NCBI GenBank assembly: GCA_016212295.1
Contig: JACRGO010000084.1
Location: 1-18,656, forward strand
Reading direction: 5' to 3'
DNA from: Nitrospinota bacterium
GTDB taxonomy: Bacteria > Nitrospinota > Nitrospinia > JACRGO01
Length of the DNA stretch: 18,656 nt
The translations under genes were made by a program, and so were the position numbers. Below, piece by piece: positions 7,237 through 15,402 of the stretch. The notes under the pieces are model-generated. The model was given only the letters and a program-made list of their open reading frames with translations, was not told the origin of the DNA and ran no database searches. Each line of letters opens with the position of its first letter. Position 1 is the stretch's first letter.

Positions 7237-9238
7237 GGCTTTCCCCTCCCTTTGTTTCAACTATTTTATTCTTTCTCACTGTCAAAACAAACAATTCCTT
7301 CTCGGAATCGCCTGAAACGGTAAAAGAAGTCCTTCCTGAAACACCTGGAAAGTCCTTGATCTCCAGGAGACCCTCTCTCATGCCCTGACGGTTCCTCTTG
7401 CCGGACTGGTGGATTTTCAGGAGCATATTCGCGGCGTCATAAGCCTGGGCTGAAAGGACGTCCGGGGGTTCCCCGAAAAAGGATTTATACTGCTCCACGA
7501 AATCCCGCGCCGGCTTGGATTCCGAATCCAGAAAAAATCCATCCACGAAGTACAAATCCCTGGCATGGCTTCTGGACAGGTTGGCTATGTCCCCGGAATT
7601 CCAGCCGCTCGTGCCCAAAAGTTTTACGTTTTCAATATTAAAGAATTCCAATTGGGGAAGGACAAGCGCGATTTTTTCATAAAAGCCGGGAACGAAAATC
7701 GCCTCGTAACCCAGGTTCAAATGGGCCCTGATTTGGTCCTTGCCGACGCCGCTCCCCACTCCATCGTAAATGGGGACGCTCAGCCGGTCCCCGTCTTCCA
7801 TTGTGGACTCCCTGCCTTTCAAATTCTTGGCGTGGGAAACGGCCTCCTTTTTAAGATCGTCGTCCTCCATTCCGCCAACCTTTTTAATCAAATCCTTGAA
7901 ATCAACGACGTCAGCGGAATATTTTTCCACTGCCACGACCTCTCCGCCCATGGCCGCGACGTTTTCGATAAAAGAGCCGCTTAGCTCCCGGCCAAAGTTA
8001 TCGTCCTGGCAAATCACCGCGAATCTTTTCAAATCCAGATTATTCATCGCGAATTCCGCCATCGCGGCGCCTTGGGCAATTCCGGTAATTCCATTTCTGA
8101 AAAAGAAGGGGTTTTTATTTCCAGCAGCGATGGAATAAGACGGGGAGGCGGGCGAAAGCATGGGAATTTCCATTTTTTTAGAAAGAGGCGCCACCTCCTC
8201 CGCCACTTTACTGAAGACAGGTCCCAGTATGGCAATCACCGAAGTATCCCTTGCCAGTTCTTCCATCGCCGCTCGCGCCGTATGGGGATCTCCGGCGGAA
8301 TCCTTGATGGCCAGTTCAATATCCTCCCCGGAGGAGATTGAACTGAATGCCAGTTGCACTCCTCTTAAAATCATTTCACCCTGGAGGGCAGCGTTCCCGG
8401 TGAGGGGGAGGATTATGCCTATTTTGGTTTTATACTGATAGGGATTTGCCTTGAGTCCGGCAAGCAGTCCCGTGACAACGCCATGCTTGGAATGTCCAGG
8501 GAAATGTTGAAGGAAAAGCGGGGCGTATTCGGAAAATTTCGAGAAATTCCGCTCATCAAAGCACAGGGAAAGGAGCCTGAAAAGGGCATCGCCATAAGGG
8601 AACGCGTCCGTCCCGGACTTCGAAAAGTTTAACAGCTTTTCAAGGTCTTTCTCCTTTTCAATGGCTTTTTGGATCAAACCGGCTACTTCTTCTTTTTCCT
8701 TGGGAGCGAAGGGTAGGGCATTCCTGTAATTTTCCACGGCCTTTGCCGGATCATCCAGGGAACTCCAGCAGTCGCCAAGCAGCATATAAGCCCTGCGTCT
8801 TAAATCCGGGTCGAAGTTTTTCGTTAAAAATTCCTTCAAAAGGCCGACCGCCTCCTGATTTTCCTTCAAACTGAATTTGCAAAACGCCTTTTCCAGTTTC
8901 GCGAGCTCAGCCAGTTCGGAATTCCTGAACTGCTCTGAAACAATGTCGAAATACCTCAAGGCAATACGAAAATCATTCTGGGCCTTGGCGATTTCCCCAA
9001 GCCTGTACAGGGCGTCGTCAATAAGCCCTAACTGGGGATTGTTTGAGAGGAAAGCGGCGTATTGTTCCTTGGCCGCGGAAAGCTTTCCCTCAAAAAAAAA
9101 TTTTTCCGCGGAGCTGAAAACCGGACCTGTTTCGCCTGAGGGCTGCCCCATGCAATATCCGCCTTCCAGAATACCCGCGAGAACCCAGAAGAAGAGCGGC
9201 AGGAAAAACTTTGTTTTTGTTTTGACTGGATTTTTCAT
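7226..9238 (-). CDS. LpoA-like penicillin-binding-protein activator (TPR plus periplasmic binding domain)
   Basis: A 670-residue exported protein. It has an N-terminal signal peptide (Lys-rich start, hydrophobic FFLPLFFWVLAGIL) and TPR-like helical repeats at about residues 40-235 (FFEGKLSAAKEQYAAFLSNN, ALYRLGEIAKAQNDFRIAL, ...). From about 270 a type-I periplasmic-binding fold follows (IGIILPLTGNAALQGEMI, AILGPVFSKVAEEVAPL, FAVICQDDNFGRELS, LLGTSGWNSGD). This architecture matches PBP activators of the LpoA/YraM type found outside Enterobacteria, with a charged insert near residues 455-505 before YEAIFVPGFYEKI. A Cys follows the signal peptide (GGYC), but the lipobox is poor. The ATG at 9238 is used; a TTG at 9244 is the alternative, and no clear ribosome binding site is seen. 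First gene of the pgk/glmU-like/glmS operon. A branched-chain amino-acid or other ligand sensor is the main alternative. Confidence 0.8.
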   Translation of the reverse strand: MKNPVKTKTKFFLPLFFWVLAGILEGGYCMGQPSGETGPVFSSAEKFFFEGKLSAAKEQYAAFLSNNPQLGLIDDALYRLGEIAKAQNDFRIALRYFDIVSEQFRNSELAELAKLEKAFCKFSLKENQEAVGLLKEFLTKNFDPDLRRRAYMLLGDCWSSLDDPAKAVENYRNALPFAPKEKEEVAGLIQKAIEKEKDLEKLLNFSKSGTDAFPYGDALFRLLSLCFDERNFSKFSEYAPLFLQHFPGHSKHGVVTGLLAGLKANPYQYKTKIGIILPLTGNAALQGEMILRGVQLAFSSISSGEDIELAIKDSAGDPHTARAAMEELARDTSVIAILGPVFSKVAEEVAPLSKKMEIPMLSPASPSYSIAAGNKNPFFFRNGITGIAQGAAMAEFAMNNLDLKRFAVICQDDNFGRELSGSFIENVAAMGGEVVAVEKYSADVVDFKDLIKKVGGMEDDDLKKEAVSHAKNLKGRESTMEDGDRLSVPIYDGVGSGVGKDQIRAHLNLGYEAIFVPGFYEKIALVLPQLEFFNIENVKLLGTSGWNSGDIANLSRSHARDLYFVDGFFLDSESKPARDFVEQYKSFFGEPPDVLSAQAYDAANMLLKIHQSGKRNRQGMREGLLEIKDFPGVSGRTSFTVSGDSEKELFVLTVRKNKIVETKGGESHGD
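7243..7250 (-). promoter_or_regulatory. Shine-Dalgarno site fixing the pgk start
   Basis: GGGAGGGG on the minus strand lies six bases before the ATG at 7236 and inside the end of the preceding gene. It decides for the 432-residue form over the TTG-initiated frame from 7260. Confidence 0.7.
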
Positions 9239-9282
9239 ACGCAATTATGCGCGAAAATCTGAAGCGGCAAAAACAAAATGTT

Positions 9283-9426
9283 AAACGAGGCTCTTGCAAA
9301 ACTCCAAAATATCATTCCCGAAGTGTTTATCGGAAATCCGGTTCTTGCAAAATCAATGGCTTATTGGCGCCCGGCAAGAACATTCGGGCATGACAAGCTT
9401 TAAAAAGGCGCTTTTGCAAGAGGCTC
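9283..9426. repeat. Inverted repeat bounded by GAGGCTCTTGCAAAA arms
   Basis: The left arm at 9287-9301 and the right arm at 9412-9426 (TTTTGCAAGAGGCTC) are complementary apart from the GG/CC centre. A third TTCTTGCAAAA lies near 9342, and ATTCCCGA/TCGGGCAT pairs occur inside. It fills the gap between two divergent-looking operons read in the same direction, and its right arm supplies the first bases of the ATPase stop codon. It looks like a small non-autonomous element. Confidence 0.65.
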
Positions 9427-10132
9427 AATCGCCGGATAATTTTGACAGATACTCCGATACCTCATTAACCGTGCCTGTCTTTTGAATTTTTCCACCGCCC
9501 ATAACCACTATTCTTGTGGCCAAAAAAAATGCCTCGTCCCTGTCGTGAGTAACATAAAGCATTGTTATGCCAAGTTCATTTTGTAATCTTAAGATTTCCT
9601 TTCTCAATCGCAGATTAAGGTCAATATCAAGGTTTGACAAAGGCTCGTCCATCAGGAGTATTTTGGGTTGCATAACGAGCGCTCTGGCAAGCGCCACTCT
9701 CTGTTGTTGCCCGCCGGAGAGGTCTCCTGGAAAGGCATTTTTAAATTGGATCATTTGAACCATTTCGAGTATTGCATCAATCCGTTTTCCCCTTTCCAAC
9801 CTTGGCGTCTTCTTTGCCGTCAATCCGAATTCAAGGTTCCCATAAACATTCAGGTGGGGCCAGAGCGCGAGGTCTTGAAAAACCATGCCAACCTGTCTAT
9901 CCTCGGACTCAATGAGGCATCTTCCATTATCGGCTACAGCAATGCCATCTATAGCCAATCTGCCTTTTCCAGGGTGAATAAATCCTGCTATCATCCTTAA
10001 AAGGGTTGTCTTGCCACAGCCAGAAGGACCCAAAATTACGACTCGTTCGCCCTTCTCGATATTTAGTGAAACCCCATTAATAGCCGGCAACCCATCGAAC
10101 GACTTAAAAATATTTTCAATCTCCACAAGCAT
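9425..10132 (-). CDS. Iron(III)-type ABC importer ATPase
   Basis: Cytoplasmic ATPase of a binding-protein-dependent importer. The 235-residue product has Walker A GPSGCGKT (35-42), the Q-loop in VFQDLALWPHLNV, the signature LSGGQQQRVALARAL, Walker B ILLMDEPLSNLD and the VTHD switch His. The sequence is closest in feel to the FbpC/PotA class, but it stops about 100 residues earlier than FbpC, lacking the C-terminal TOBE regulatory domain. The ATG at 10132 fits the VEIENIFKSF start and has GTGAGG upstream; a GTG at 10159 would add nine residues. The gene lies three genes downstream of its likely permease, and its TGA falls in a repeat arm, so both its isolation and its short C-terminus may reflect rearrangement. 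Confidence 0.85.
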   Translation of the reverse strand: MLVEIENIFKSFDGLPAINGVSLNIEKGERVVILGPSGCGKTTLLRMIAGFIHPGKGRLAIDGIAVADNGRCLIESEDRQVGMVFQDLALWPHLNVYGNLEFGLTAKKTPRLERGKRIDAILEMVQMIQFKNAFPGDLSGGQQQRVALARALVMQPKILLMDEPLSNLDIDLNLRLRKEILRLQNELGITMLYVTHDRDEAFFLATRIVVMGGGKIQKTGTVNEVSEYLSKLSGD

Positions 10133-10200
10133 ATCCAGCCTCACTTTAGCCGCTCGCACTGTTATCTAAACCGGTCCCTATCAGCCGTCAACTGCCTTTC

Positions 10201-10635
10201 TCATTGCCCGCCGCGAACGCACCGGACATAGCTGTCGTGTGACTTATCGTTGTAGCTGACGCCGCCAAGGTAGAAATCGACGTACCATGCGCTGGATGCG
10301 CCGCCCGCGGTTGTGGTAGACGACCAATAGAGGGACGAATTCGCATTGGGGAAAGAAGCAGTGTCAATGGCAGGGTTGTTTTTGCCATAATTCACAATGG
10401 ACATGAGTTCCCTTTTGTTCGGCAGCCGCCAGCCGGACTGTCCGGCAAGACTGAGGGTCTTGCAATAAGATATGGCGGACTCCCAGGCCATTGCGCCCCC
10501 TTCGGTCTTCTGCCATGCCAGCCCGGTGTTATTATCCGTTACCGTGTCGTTTCCATTGTCCGTGAAGTTTCCGGCATGGGCGCTTACGCCAGTCAAAAAA
10601 ATCGCGGATAAAATAAAGGCCATCCATTTTTTCAT
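10201..10635 (-). CDS. Exported DUF1566 (Lcl_C) protein, candidate variable protein
   Basis: A 144-residue secreted protein. The signal peptide is MKKWMAFILSAIFLTGVSAHA with an AHA-G cleavage site. A single DUF1566/Lcl_C domain follows: FTDNGNDTVTDNNTGLAWQ, then SGWRLPNKRELMSIV, then NSSLYWSSTT, AWYVDFYLGG and a terminal YVRCVRGG. The start is fixed by AGGGAGG seven bases upstream. Lcl_C domains adopt a C-type-lectin-like fold, and family members are known targets of diversity-generating retroelements. The last 147 coding bases before the final codon (10207-10353) match the paralogue at 10881-11027 in fixed islands but differ mostly at codon positions 1 and 2. The ligand is unknown; binding at the cell surface or in the periplasm is inference. 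Confidence 0.85.
   Translation of the reverse strand: MKKWMAFILSAIFLTGVSAHAGNFTDNGNDTVTDNNTGLAWQKTEGGAMAWESAISYCKTLSLAGQSGWRLPNKRELMSIVNYGKNNPAIDTASFPNANSSLYWSSTTTAGGASSAWYVDFYLGGVSYNDKSHDSYVRCVRGGQ
10207..10353 (-). other. Candidate variable region VR1 (3' end of short DUF1566 gene)
   Basis: A 147-nt block aligned without gaps to 10881-11027. By hand count 111 bases are identical and 36 differ: 15 at codon position 1, 12 at position 2 and 9 at position 3. Many variable codons are NNC or NNT in both copies. It ends in an identical GC-rich TGCGTTCGCGGCGG just before the stop, where an initiation-of-homing element would be expected. Confidence 0.5.
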
Positions 10636-10642
10636 TCTTTTG

Positions 10643-10649
10643 CCTCCCT
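10643..10649 (-). promoter_or_regulatory. Shine-Dalgarno site of the short DUF1566 gene
   Basis: AGGGAGG on the minus strand, seven bases before the ATG at 10635. It rejects the longer TTG-initiated frame from 10662 and places the signal peptide at the very N-terminus. Confidence 0.7.
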
Positions 10650-10805
10650 TATAAATTGTCAATTTTCCCGTAATTGCCCGCTTCTTCAGGCCGGATTGGT
10701 AATGCCCCTTTCTATTTCGAATTTTAGATTTGGGATTTTAAATCCCTATTCCGCAATCCAGTTCCCGGCAAAAACCCCGGCAACCGCCGGCTTCCCTTTG
10801 TCCTC

Positions 10806-10858
10806 AGTCCTTCGCCTTCACCCTTTGCCTCTTTCCGCCCTTCGCCCTTCGCCCCCAA
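10806..10858. repeat. Low-complexity CCTTCGCC-type tract between DUF1566 genes
   Basis: Degenerate tandem repetition of CCTTCGCC, CCTTTGCC and CGCCCTTCGC units lies in the 239-bp gap between the two DUF1566 genes, immediately downstream of the long gene. No gene is seen in this gap, and nothing in it resembles a template repeat of the variable regions. Confidence 0.5.
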
Positions 10859-10874
10859 TAACCAAATAACCGGC

Positions 10875-11894
10875 TCAGTTTCCGCCGCGAACGCACAGGA
10901 CGTAGTCGCTGTCTGACTCAAGATTGAAGTTGATGTAGCCATAGTAGAAATAGACGTACCACGCCAGGGACGTGAAGTTTGCGACCGTGGTGGACGACCA
11001 ATAGAAGGACGAATTCGCATTGGGGAAATAGGCCGCGTTTATCGAGGGAATTCGCGCCCTGGAATCCACGATGCTTTCAAGCTCATTAATAGATGGGAGC
11101 CGCCAGTCGTCATAACCTCCCAAGGACAAAGCGCCGCAATATGTCCCTGCCTCATCCCAAGTTCTGCCTATGGCGTCATCCTTCTGCTGCCAAACGAGAG
11201 TGGTGACGTTGTCCGTCACGGTCCCGTCCCCATTATCCGTATAGGAGGGGGGATTGATGGTATAATTGGCGTCCTGGCCGTAAAAGTCGCCTCCGGTGGA
11301 AGGACAGGGAATGAAGACGGAATTGTCGTAACAGGTCGTCTGGCCCGTGTCCGGGAGTTTCAGCATGGAGCTTTTTGTGGGAAAATCCCCGGTTATAGTA
11401 ACCACGTCCCCAGGCTTCCCTGATTTCGGGGAAAAGGCCATGGAAGAATTCGCCGGGACCGATAGCGCCTTCCCTTTTTCCCGAGCCCCGTTATTGAAGG
11501 GGGCTGACGGGTGGGTGACGACCTGAAAATCCCCGGCGCCCAGCTTGAGATTGCCGTCCGATGTCTCCACCGAGATGGGGCCTGTAGCCGCGCCCACCGG
11601 AACCTTGGCCTGGATTTCAGTGTCGGAACTGGACGCCACTTCCGCGGCAACGCCGTTGAATTTCACAATGGGATAAGCGGTTAAGGCGGAAAGCTTTTTT
11701 AGTTTGATTGGTTCGGTTGGTTCTTTGTGCCTCCGCGCCTCCGTGCCTCCGTGCCTTGGTTCAATTGGTCCAGCGCCCTGGCCGGGTTCGGCGAACAGAA
11801 GATTGCCGGTCCCGATCCCCCAAAGGCGGAGTAAGGCCATGAAAATGGCAGGAATCAATACCTTTCCAAATTTTTTTTTAATTCTAATTCTCAT
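10875..11894 (-). CDS. Exported protein with broken TIG segments and C-terminal DUF1566 (Lcl_C)
   Basis: A 339-residue secreted protein. The signal segment is at about residues 10-35. Residues 46-61 are encoded by a tandem repeat (PRHGGTEARRHKEP). Residues 77-127 look like the second half of an IPT/TIG domain (VKFNGVAAEVASSSDTEIQ, then PVGAATGPISVET). Residues 154-175 look like the first half of another (FSPKSGKPGDVVTITGDF). Residues 217-339 form a full DUF1566 domain ending DYVLCVRGGN, paralogous to the downstream gene. The start at 11894 follows GGAGGA with good spacing. The usual first half of the first TIG domain is missing and replaced by repeat-encoded sequence, so the N-terminal part appears rearranged while the frame has stayed open. 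The YceI gene ends 98 bp upstream. Function is not known; adhesion or ligand binding outside the cytoplasm is inference. Confidence 0.8.
   Translation of the reverse strand: MRIRIKKKFGKVLIPAIFMALLRLWGIGTGNLLFAEPGQGAGPIEPRHGGTEARRHKEPTEPIKLKKLSALTAYPIVKFNGVAAEVASSSDTEIQAKVPVGAATGPISVETSDGNLKLGAGDFQVVTHPSAPFNNGAREKGKALSVPANSSMAFSPKSGKPGDVVTITGDFPTKSSMLKLPDTGQTTCYDNSVFIPCPSTGGDFYGQDANYTINPPSYTDNGDGTVTDNVTTLVWQQKDDAIGRTWDEAGTYCGALSLGGYDDWRLPSINELESIVDSRARIPSINAAYFPNANSSFYWSSTTVANFTSLAWYVYFYYGYINFNLESDSDYVLCVRGGN
10881..11027 (-). other. Candidate variable region VR2 (3' end of long DUF1566 gene)
   Basis: The partner of VR1. The invariant islands include TTCCCCAATGCGAATTCGTC at the 5' end, TGGTACGTC in the middle and TGCGTTCGCGGCGG at the 3' end. 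Variable codons here are rich in AAC, TAC, TTC, TAT and GAC, giving Asn, Tyr, Phe and Asp, as AAY template codons mutated at adenines would give. Confidence 0.5.
11722..11762. repeat. Eight-base tandem repeat inside the long DUF1566 gene
   Basis: On the plus strand, units of the form GTGCCTCC/GCGCCTCC repeat with period eight, bounded by TTCTTTGTG and CCTTGGTTC. Because eight is not a multiple of three, the encoded residues cycle through HGGTEARRHKE. It is the same general family as the repeat near 4636-4710 and has been absorbed in frame near the signal peptide. Confidence 0.75.
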
Positions 11895-11992
11895 GATGGT
11901 CCTCCTCCATTTAATTGATTCACATTTATTCTCACACGAAGCCGCAAAGAATCGTATCTCATTTTCCGCCATGCATATTAACAATACCCGGC

Positions 11993-12634
11993 TTATTGGG
12001 AAACAGCGTCCCGGCTTTCAAACAGGGAAGACGGGATATCAGTTTCAAAAAATACCTCCACCCTCTTGGCCACCCTGAAGATGAATACGGACGGGTCAGG
12101 AATATTGAAGTCCTGTAGATAGTTAAGCCATACGGTCCCGTGGAAACTGTAGCCGTTCGCCCTGTATTGGACCTTGACCGGAATGGCCACGTTTTTCGTG
12201 ACGCCTTTTATTGTGAGGTTGCCCACGAGTAAAAATTCAAATTCCTTCCCCTTTTCCAGCCGGGCGGGGAAATTCTTGAATTCGGTTGACCGGAAAATAA
12301 TATCCGGGTTCTTGCCAGCCTCGAAACAGGTTTCATGCATCTTCTTGTCCCTATCCTCATTGGCGGTGTCCATGTCCTTCACTGACACGATGATCTCCGT
12401 GTAGTAACCTTTTGGGTCCAGGCCCCGGGGAATCGCCACCTTTCCATTAAATTTACGCGCGGTCCCGCTCACCATGCGGTGCAGGGTGGAGTCTAGGCGA
12501 AAGCCGACCTTTGTGTTCTCAGGCGAAAAGATATGCTCTTTCGCCTCGCCGTACCCGTCCAAGCCGAAGGTTGTAGCCGCGACGAAGACGAGAGACAAAA
12601 TAAAAAACTGTTTTGCCGAATGCTCTTTTTTCAT
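11993..12634 (-). CDS. YceI-family periplasmic protein
   Basis: A 213-residue exported protein. The signal peptide covers about residues 1-31 (FFILSLVFVAATTFG...). The YceI lipocalin-like beta-barrel follows: FSPENTKVGFRLDSTLHRMVSG, GKVAIPRG near 64-71, ITVSVKDM-like strand, DKKMHETCFEAGKNPDIIFRST near 95-117, and LTIKGVTKNVAIPVKV near 138-153, a very typical family block. Family members bind long polyprenyl or other amphipathic lipids in the periplasm; which ligand applies here is unknown. AAAGGAG lies seven bases upstream of the ATG. The gene starts 26 bp after the permease stop and belongs to the three-gene block separating permease and ATPase of the importer. No Cys lipobox is seen. Confidence 0.9.
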   Translation of the reverse strand: MKKEHSAKQFFILSLVFVAATTFGLDGYGEAKEHIFSPENTKVGFRLDSTLHRMVSGTARKFNGKVAIPRGLDPKGYYTEIIVSVKDMDTANEDRDKKMHETCFEAGKNPDIIFRSTEFKNFPARLEKGKEFEFLLVGNLTIKGVTKNVAIPVKVQYRANGYSFHGTVWLNYLQDFNIPDPSVFIFRVAKRVEVFFETDIPSSLFESRDAVSQ

Positions 12635-12660
12635 GTCTTTTCTCCTTTAAATTATTACGT

Positions 12661-14319
12661 TCAGAAATTCGCGTTTTCCGCCTGCCTGCGCATCGCGCGC
12701 GGCAACGTTTGAGCACATCTAAATTTATTTTGGTTGCGGCCATGCCGCGCTATGTATTTTACAGCCAGCGCCAGCGCGCAAAGCGGCAAAAATGCAATAA
12801 CCACCATAATAATGCATAAAGCGGCGGTAACTTCATCAGGGCTATTCGCCATAAGCGTGAAAATACGCACAGGGAGCGTATCATGATCCGGCGGGGAAAC
12901 CATCGTGGCAAGGCCAAGGTCTCTTAAGCAAAAAATAAACCCGGCAAACCATGCCGCGACTAATCCCCTTTTCGCCAGTGGAATCAAAATGCCGGACAAC
13001 CTGCGAAACCAACCCGCTCCAACAACTTGAGCCGCCTCTTCCATTGAATGTGGTATCTGAGAAAAGGTTGCCGCCATGATTCTCTCCCCTAACGCCGTGT
13101 ATTGGGCGATATAACCAAATAAAATAATACACATGGAAGCGTATATAAAATTTGTCGCTTGCGTATTCCATAAACTAATCAGCCCAATGCCGGTAACCGT
13201 GCCAGGCAAGGCAAAGAGAAAGATAGCCGCTGAGTCAACGGCATAATAAAAGCGAATGGCCTTGCGCTCAAGAAGATAACCGAGAATAAAACTAAATAAA
13301 ACCAAGCATGTCGCGCCGATTGAAGCATAGAGCAAGCTTCGAAAAATACTGTCTATTGAACGGATAAAAGCCTCACGGTATGCCCAAGGAGAAAACGACT
13401 TCGCCGACAATACGCCCAAAGGAATTAACACAAGAATGAAAACAAGCGCGCAGACGGCCGCAAAAAACAATGGTTTCGTTTTTCCGAGAGGCGCCATTAT
13501 CATTGCCTCTTTTGTCAATCTAAACTGGAATATTTTCTTACGCAAAAAAAGCCTCTCCACAACTAAAACAATTAAGGTAATTATACCCAGGGGTATTGCT
13601 GCGGCCGTTGCTGTATTGAAATTATAAAACGCCGAAAATTGGATGAACGACTCAACAGGAAAAACATCAAAACGCAGGAAAGATGGGACTCCAAACTCAC
13701 CAGCGGTTAAAATAAAAACAATGAGCCCCGCCAAAAAAATACCGGGCTTTATTATGGGAATGGAAATCCTCCTTAAAATCAAAAACCATGCGGCGGAGAG
13801 TTTTGCCGCTTCTTCCAACCGCGGGTTGACCATGCGCAGATAAGTCATGGTAAGGATAATGACTATTGGAAGAAACACCGATGCCGTCACAAAAAGCGTG
13901 CCGGGGAAGCTAAAAAGGAAACTCGATGCAAGAATGCCGGCCTTGGAGCCAAAAATCCCCGCTATGGTCCCCGATCGGCCTAAAAAGTAGAACCAGGCAA
14001 CGGCTATGATATACGACGGAATAATCAGGGGAACCACAAAAAGAACAGCAAACAACCTTTTAAATGGAAGGTCAGTTTTTGCGAAGAGCACACCCAGGGG
14101 AACGCCTAATAAGATTGTTATAAGCGTTGTGGCGCCTGATAGAACTAGGCTATTAAATAATAGCGTCCATTCTCTTTTTGATTTAAACAACATTGCATAA
14201 TTTTTCAGTGATAACTCGCCGCTGACAAATATTGATTTAACAAGCATTGCCGCAACAGGAGCAAGCCCTATCATTATAAATAAAAGGATAGTTATCCAAA
14301 AGACGCATTTCCTTGCCAT
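12661..14319 (-). CDS. Iron(III)-type ABC importer permease, fused double domain
   Basis: An inner-membrane protein of 552 residues with about twelve hydrophobic segments, the FbpB-like double permease layout. Two EAA coupling loops are visible: PRLEEAAKLSAAWFLILRRI near residue 170, where the usual Gly after EAA is replaced by Ala, and SMEEAAQVVGAGWFRRLSGI near 430, which is canonical. The last ~27 residues after LALAVKYIA are hydrophilic, Arg/Asn-rich and encoded by a repeat (12727-12754) plus flanking GC-rich DNA, so the natural C-terminus has probably been replaced. The ATG at 14319 is preferred over a TTG at 14328; there is no Shine-Dalgarno site, and a palindrome half lies directly upstream. 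The binding-protein gene precedes it by 44 bp. Confidence 0.9.
   Translation of the reverse strand: MARKCVFWITILLFIMIGLAPVAAMLVKSIFVSGELSLKNYAMLFKSKREWTLLFNSLVLSGATTLITILLGVPLGVLFAKTDLPFKRLFAVLFVVPLIIPSYIIAVAWFYFLGRSGTIAGIFGSKAGILASSFLFSFPGTLFVTASVFLPIVIILTMTYLRMVNPRLEEAAKLSAAWFLILRRISIPIIKPGIFLAGLIVFILTAGEFGVPSFLRFDVFPVESFIQFSAFYNFNTATAAAIPLGIITLIVLVVERLFLRKKIFQFRLTKEAMIMAPLGKTKPLFFAAVCALVFILVLIPLGVLSAKSFSPWAYREAFIRSIDSIFRSLLYASIGATCLVLFSFILGYLLERKAIRFYYAVDSAAIFLFALPGTVTGIGLISLWNTQATNFIYASMCIILFGYIAQYTALGERIMAATFSQIPHSMEEAAQVVGAGWFRRLSGILIPLAKRGLVAAWFAGFIFCLRDLGLATMVSPPDHDTLPVRIFTLMANSPDEVTAALCIIMVVIAFLPLCALALAVKYIARHGRNQNKFRCAQTLPRAMRRQAENANF
12727..12754. repeat. TTTTGGTTGCGGC palindromic repeat at permease 3' end
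   Basis: It shares TTTTGGTTGCGGC and GCCGCGC around a short centre with 2697-2720. In the permease frame it encodes the Ala-Arg-His-Gly-Arg-Asn-Gln-Asn-Lys stretch close to the C-terminus. Confidence 0.7.
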
Positions 14320-14320
14320 T

Positions 14321-14343
14321 ATAGCCAACGCTTTTTAAAAAGC
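14321..14343. repeat. Partial copy of an ATAGCCAACGC/AAAAAGC palindrome
   Basis: The sequence ATAGCCAACGCTTTTTAAAAAGC recurs, on the opposite strand orientation, in the near-palindrome at 16936-16967. Here the second arm is cut short. It lies between the binding-protein stop and the permease ATG, where a ribosome binding site would be expected. Confidence 0.6.
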
Positions 14344-14363
14344 AATAATTTTTCATGCAAGGA

Positions 14364-15392
14364 TCAGTATCCAGCCCATTTCTTCAAATACGGCTGGATT
14401 TCCAGCATTTTTTCCATAACGGACTCATAATCAACATTCATAACTCTAATTTTTTCCATGTTTCCCACACCAGATGGCATTTCAACGCCTTTATGCAAAG
14501 GAATCTGAGCGCAATTGGCAAAGGCTAATTTACGTTCTGTCTCGGTGGACAGGAGATAATCCATTAATTTTTTGCCGTTTTCGGGATCAGGCCCTCCTTT
14601 TATCAAAACTGCGGCATTAGGCAAAACAAGACAGCCTATTCCACCTTCTTCCTGGTCGGGATAAATTTGCTTAACAGGCTTTCCTTCTCTTATTGCATTC
14701 GCGGCATCATCGCTGTCAACCAGGCTGAAAACGAACTCCTTATTAATAACGAGGGCGGTTGACTCGCCATTGCTGGCGGCTACCTTAGCCCCATTTGCCT
14801 TCATTCCTTCCATAAAGTCTTTTGCCTTCACATCGCCCCAGATACTAAAAAGCGCTGAAACCCAGGAAGTAGTCGTTCCGAAAAGCGGGTTGGCAATAAC
14901 ACTTTTATTTTTCCATTCCTTATCGATGTAGGCGAAAATTGATTTGGGGGCGCCCCCTTCTCCGCTTACAATCAAAACCCTTGCTCTTGCGGAAAAACCG
15001 GTCCAATAGCCCTCCCGGTCTTTAAAAACCGAGGGGATTCCCGCGGCATTGGGCGAGAGATAGGATTCGGATATGCCTTTCCTTTTTAACACAACAGCGC
15101 GTATGGGTTCGTTAGCCCAATATACATCGGCCTGAGGATTATCCCTTTCCGCAATCAAACGATTCATAACGCCCGTGCTTTTCGTTTCCTCTGTATCATA
15201 GACGGCCTTTATTTCTATCCCCGTATCCCTTTCAAAGTCCATCAGGATTGGTTCGGAAAACACACGGTCTTCAGAGACATAGGCCACAACCTTGCCGGCG
15301 GTCCTTCCATCACAACCTGAAAAAACCATTAAAAAGATAAGCCCTACAATAATAAACAGTTGATTTTTATACCTCACAACCGGCCATCCCAT
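14364..15392 (-). CDS. Iron(III)-type ABC importer substrate-binding lipoprotein
   Basis: A 342-residue extracytoplasmic binding protein. The signal peptide ends in VFSGC, an acceptable lipobox that would anchor the protein by a lipid. The mature part has the AfuA/FutA-like pattern: VVAYVSEDRVFSEPILMDFE, TGIEIKAVYDTEETKSTG near 57-74, AERDNPQADVYWANEP near 81-96, the GYWTGFSARARVLI strand, NPLFGTTTSWVSALF, and DYLLSTETERKLAF near 288-301. The family binds ferric iron or small anions such as phosphonates; the ligand cannot be fixed here, and iron is the leading guess. GAGG lies eight bases before the ATG. The gene starts 10 bp after the haem-domain gene, so co-translation is likely. Confidence 0.88.
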   Translation of the reverse strand: MGWPVVRYKNQLFIIVGLIFLMVFSGCDGRTAGKVVAYVSEDRVFSEPILMDFERDTGIEIKAVYDTEETKSTGVMNRLIAERDNPQADVYWANEPIRAVVLKRKGISESYLSPNAAGIPSVFKDREGYWTGFSARARVLIVSGEGGAPKSIFAYIDKEWKNKSVIANPLFGTTTSWVSALFSIWGDVKAKDFMEGMKANGAKVAASNGESTALVINKEFVFSLVDSDDAANAIREGKPVKQIYPDQEEGGIGCLVLPNAAVLIKGGPDPENGKKLMDYLLSTETERKLAFANCAQIPLHKGVEMPSGVGNMEKIRVMNVDYESVMEKMLEIQPYLKKWAGY

Positions 15393-15402
15393 TTAAAACG
15401 CC